NCBI RefSeq assembly: GCF_950023065.1
Contig: NC_088680.1
Coordinates: 32,476,559 to 32,540,558, forward strand
Direction: 5' to 3'
Source: Planococcus citri
Lineage: Eukaryota; Arthropoda; Insecta; Hemiptera; Pseudococcidae
DNA: 64,000 nt
Below are positions 61,501 to 64,000 of the stretch, piece after piece; within the stretch, counting starts at the first letter, position 1; each line of letters begins with the position of its first letter. Made by a program: the position numbers and the translations under genes. The notes under the pieces are model-generated. The model worked only from the letters and a program-made list of their open reading frames with translations, made no database searches and was not told the origin of the DNA.

Positions 61501-64000
61501 TCAGAGATAATCGAGAAAACTCTGAAAAATTCTTATTTTGCAAAAAAAGAAGTGACATGGCATTTTTTTGAGTTTTTGTTACGTGATTAAGAAGGTACAA
61601 ACCTAATCAATTTTTTTTATGATAGGTAGTAATTTATGTAAGTTTTTGGTCAAGATTTTGAAACATGCCTCTCATATCCACTTCCTTGTCTTCTCCTGTT
61701 TTTTACTCATTAAAGCACAAAGTTTCAAAATCCTGAGAAAAAATATTTTGAAAAAAATCCAACAAAACTAGACTTCCTGTGTATGATTATTTAAAAAACT
61801 ATTTGAGGAAAAAACAATGGAGGGCATACAATTTTCATAATTTTTTCAAATTTATGAAGCACGACCAACCTTTTTAGCAAGTTCACCCCATAACAGATAT
61901 TTGGGATTTTAAAAAAAAATTTAAAAAAAAACGTTTCTTATGCGGTTTTTATAAGTGAAAATGAATCAAAAAAATTATCCGGGAGAAGTATCCATTTTTT
62001 TGAAATTTCAAAGGAATCAAAATTTCGAAATACTTACAATTGAGTCTCTACTGAGGTGATCCAAAAGTTAAACATTGAGCAAGAAAAATTTGAATTTTCA
62101 ACAACTTCTTCTGAGGTTATTCTTTCAGTCAAGTTGAGTAAAATTTCGAAAAAAGGGAGTTTCGACTCACTTCAGTGAGCGCATTATCAAGCAATATTTT
62201 TTAGTCTTCAGGGTTTCCATTTCGTTACAAAATTTTTTAATAATTTTTTAAAGAAAATTTTTATGGCGGAAATTTGAAGAAAATTGTCTCAATTTAAAAA
62301 AAAATTGGAACAAGAAACAGAACCAAATCAATCGTATTCGATTAAACCTAACCAAAATGTAATAGGTAATTGTTTTTGTTCAATCCAAAAAAAAAAAAAA
62401 ATACTTGTCTATTCAACACCAAAATCAACCACACACAAAAAAAAACTCATCCGCAAACCAAACCCGCGAAGTCGACCTTTCGTTCAACGAACCCATAGCA
62501 AACTCTAAACAAGGCGACATTTTAAAAAACCTACACAAAACAACAACTCGAATAAAAATTACGTAAAATCCACCGCACAAAGAGCCTCAAAACAAAACAA
62601 AAAAATTACCAGCGTTAAAGAAATTTCCACAAAGTTGGTAAAAATAATAAGTACAATAGAGAAAGCAAAAAAAGTAAAAAAAAAAAAAAAATTAAAAACT
62701 TCAAGAAGCTATTGTTATAGTGAAATTGAAAAGAGGGGTATCTAAAGTAGCGCACAGTTATCTATGAGAATGTTAATATTGTTAATTAAAAGACTTTCGT
62801 GAAATTTTCTCTTCGAATAGTTCACCATAGCGAGTACTTTGCTATTCAGATTAACCCATCTTTTTACTCCTTTTTCCCTCATTTTGTTTTTTACTTAAAA
62901 GGGTTTCCAAGTTGGACTCGAGGTGTTTATTGCTAAAATCCACAACCTACCTATGTGAGTTTTAAGATCTACCCAAGTAATTCATTTCGGTCGTTTAAGA
63001 ATATAGGTACGCTTTCGAGTCAACTTTACACACACATAACATAATACATTCGAAAATTATACAAAAATCACAAAACTAACCGAATCACACACGTCAAGTT
63101 ACGCACCGAAACGTCGACGTTTAATTATTCCTCTGTGACAATGAACAACAATAGTGAAGCCTACAAAATAAACTCATTTAGGAACCTAATTGATTCACCC
63201 ATCGTAACACTACACCATGTATAGGTAGGTACACACGTAGAGTTGTCGTTGCTTCAAAACCAGGTATAATTTCACCATTTACGTTAAATTCAGGCTCGAA
63301 TATAAACAAAACCAAACCAGGGCTACACGTACGACGAGAAAATTATAGACTCCATTAGCATAATTTACGTGTGTGTGTGTTTCTGGTGTTTCCCGCGTTT
63401 ATGTGTAATTTTTCCAAGCTGACAAATCGAAGCACATACCTTGATGCTGCAGCAAACCGAACCGTATGTACTTACACGATGAATGAGTAGCATACATCAC
63501 AGCCTGAAGGCGAATGTAGATACGTGTTTTTCTACAAACTTGCTCATTAATTTTACAATCACATCGTGTCATTGCCGTCTTCTTTATGCTTATGCAACAC
63601 ATCTCGTACTATGCGTATTCAATTCAAACCGCAATGCATCGAGTATAATATTGCTCCTGGCGCAGAAACACGTATCGCTATCTAACGGTACTCGTTGTAA
63701 GGTTTCATTAACAGTAGTGCGACTTGTCAGAGAGAGGCAGAGTATCATGTCGCTGATAATTTATAATTTTATAAACTCAGGAAATGCAAATTTAATAATT
63801 TGATATCGTAGGTCAAAGCCTCTTGACCCGGAGGTGATAAAATCGTCATTAACGAAACGCTATGTATGGTAATTGATACCAAAAATATATGCACGTTTAT
63901 TTATCATTTTTTTTTCACCATAACGCCATAATGCTAGCTTATATGGAAAAACGAGCGTAAATTATTTTCGTCTATTTAATACTTAACAAGTACACGACGA
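58551..64000. other. MMP upstream intron or 5' region, no exon found
   Basis: By gene structure the signal-peptide exon should lie in this direction. I searched minus-strand frames for a Met followed by a hydrophobic core and a phase-0 donor and found none convincing, so it probably lies past 64000. Blocks 58620-59200 and 62800-64000 are more complex and may be regulatory; 59400-62700 is A/T-rich low-complexity DNA with C9 near 60500 and loose TTTTTAAAAA/CTCCAAAA words. Confidence 0.45.
59981..60199 (+). pseudogene. Possible mariner-type transposase C-terminal relic
   Basis: A plus-strand frame ends ...FLRPKLREIG...NLVTDAEVRSAVKEAI. Spacing and pattern loosely recall the end of mariner transposases (a Phe-x-x-Leu segment, then a T/D-E-V-x-x-A-V helix). 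No DDE motif or TIR accompanies it and the match is short, so this is weak and may be coincidence. Confidence 0.2.

Noticed and set aside
58551..64000. Search for MMP signal-peptide exon
   Set aside because: No minus-strand Met plus hydrophobic core with a phase-0 donor was convincing; the frame at 59200-59424 has its hydrophobic part too far from the start and no suitable donor.
1..64000. CRISPR arrays, rRNA, tRNA clusters or bacterial operons
   Set aside because: No regularly spaced identical repeats, no rRNA-like blocks and no clear tRNA cloverleaf were seen. The sequence is that of an intron-rich animal genome.

Overview
The window looks like AT-rich animal nuclear DNA, almost certainly from an arthropod. 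The genes carry GT-AG introns in conserved phases, the non-coding DNA is full of relics of terminal-inverted-repeat (TIR) transposons, and the proteins are metazoan (RWDD4, RUSF1 and a membrane-type matrix metalloproteinase). The abundant ACCTACCT/TAGGTAGG and CGAGTA motifs and the homopolymer runs suggest an insect, perhaps a scale insect or mealybug, but no sequence here proves that. There are no bacterial-style operons, CRISPR arrays or rRNA.

Left end (1-4.4 kb): two compact genes converge. RWDD4 (+, coding exons 1462-2293, 201 aa) and RUSF1/DUF647 (-, nine exons 2448-4404, 453 aa) were both rebuilt exon by exon, and their stop codons lie 154 bp apart. Between RUSF1 and the next gene (4.4-6.7 kb) are three weak plus-strand candidates: a 44-codon ORF starting Met-Gly-Cys, a 99-nt putative exon, and a signal-peptide-like first exon ending in a perfect phase-1 donor.

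The rest (6.7-64 kb) belongs to one minus-strand gene, a transmembrane matrix metalloproteinase. Nine exons give 625 contiguous residues in order: end of the peptidoglycan-binding-like prodomain, cysteine switch, furin site RRKR, catalytic zinc domain, long proline-rich hinge, four hemopexin blades, one transmembrane helix and a short basic tail. The first exon (initiator Met and signal peptide) was not found and probably lies beyond 64000. Cysteine switch and catalytic exons are separated by an intron of about 44.7 kb (13377-58081).

That giant intron is a trap for mobile DNA and perhaps also a regulatory domain. From left to right it holds: a 632-bp element with perfect 31-bp TIRs; relatively complex sequence with an AP-1 consensus site; a 2.9-kb stretch with about 15 copies of AACCGGTT plus about a dozen near matches (the Grainyhead/CP2 site); a 2.7-kb near-perfect palindrome whose outer 1-kb arms look identical; a TIR element next to a 5'-truncated but open LINE reverse transcriptase; degenerate GGCAAAAA-type repeats; a second copy of the repeat family also found in the hinge intron; and a 1.5-kb TIR transposon filled with GCCGGCGA motifs and a central 65-bp hairpin. 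The hinge intron (9687-12295) carries the same repeat family, itself interrupted by a 283-bp MITE with a visible target duplication. The strongest leads for something new are the AACCGGTT cluster and the transcribed palindrome, both inside a gene class known for epithelial remodelling.
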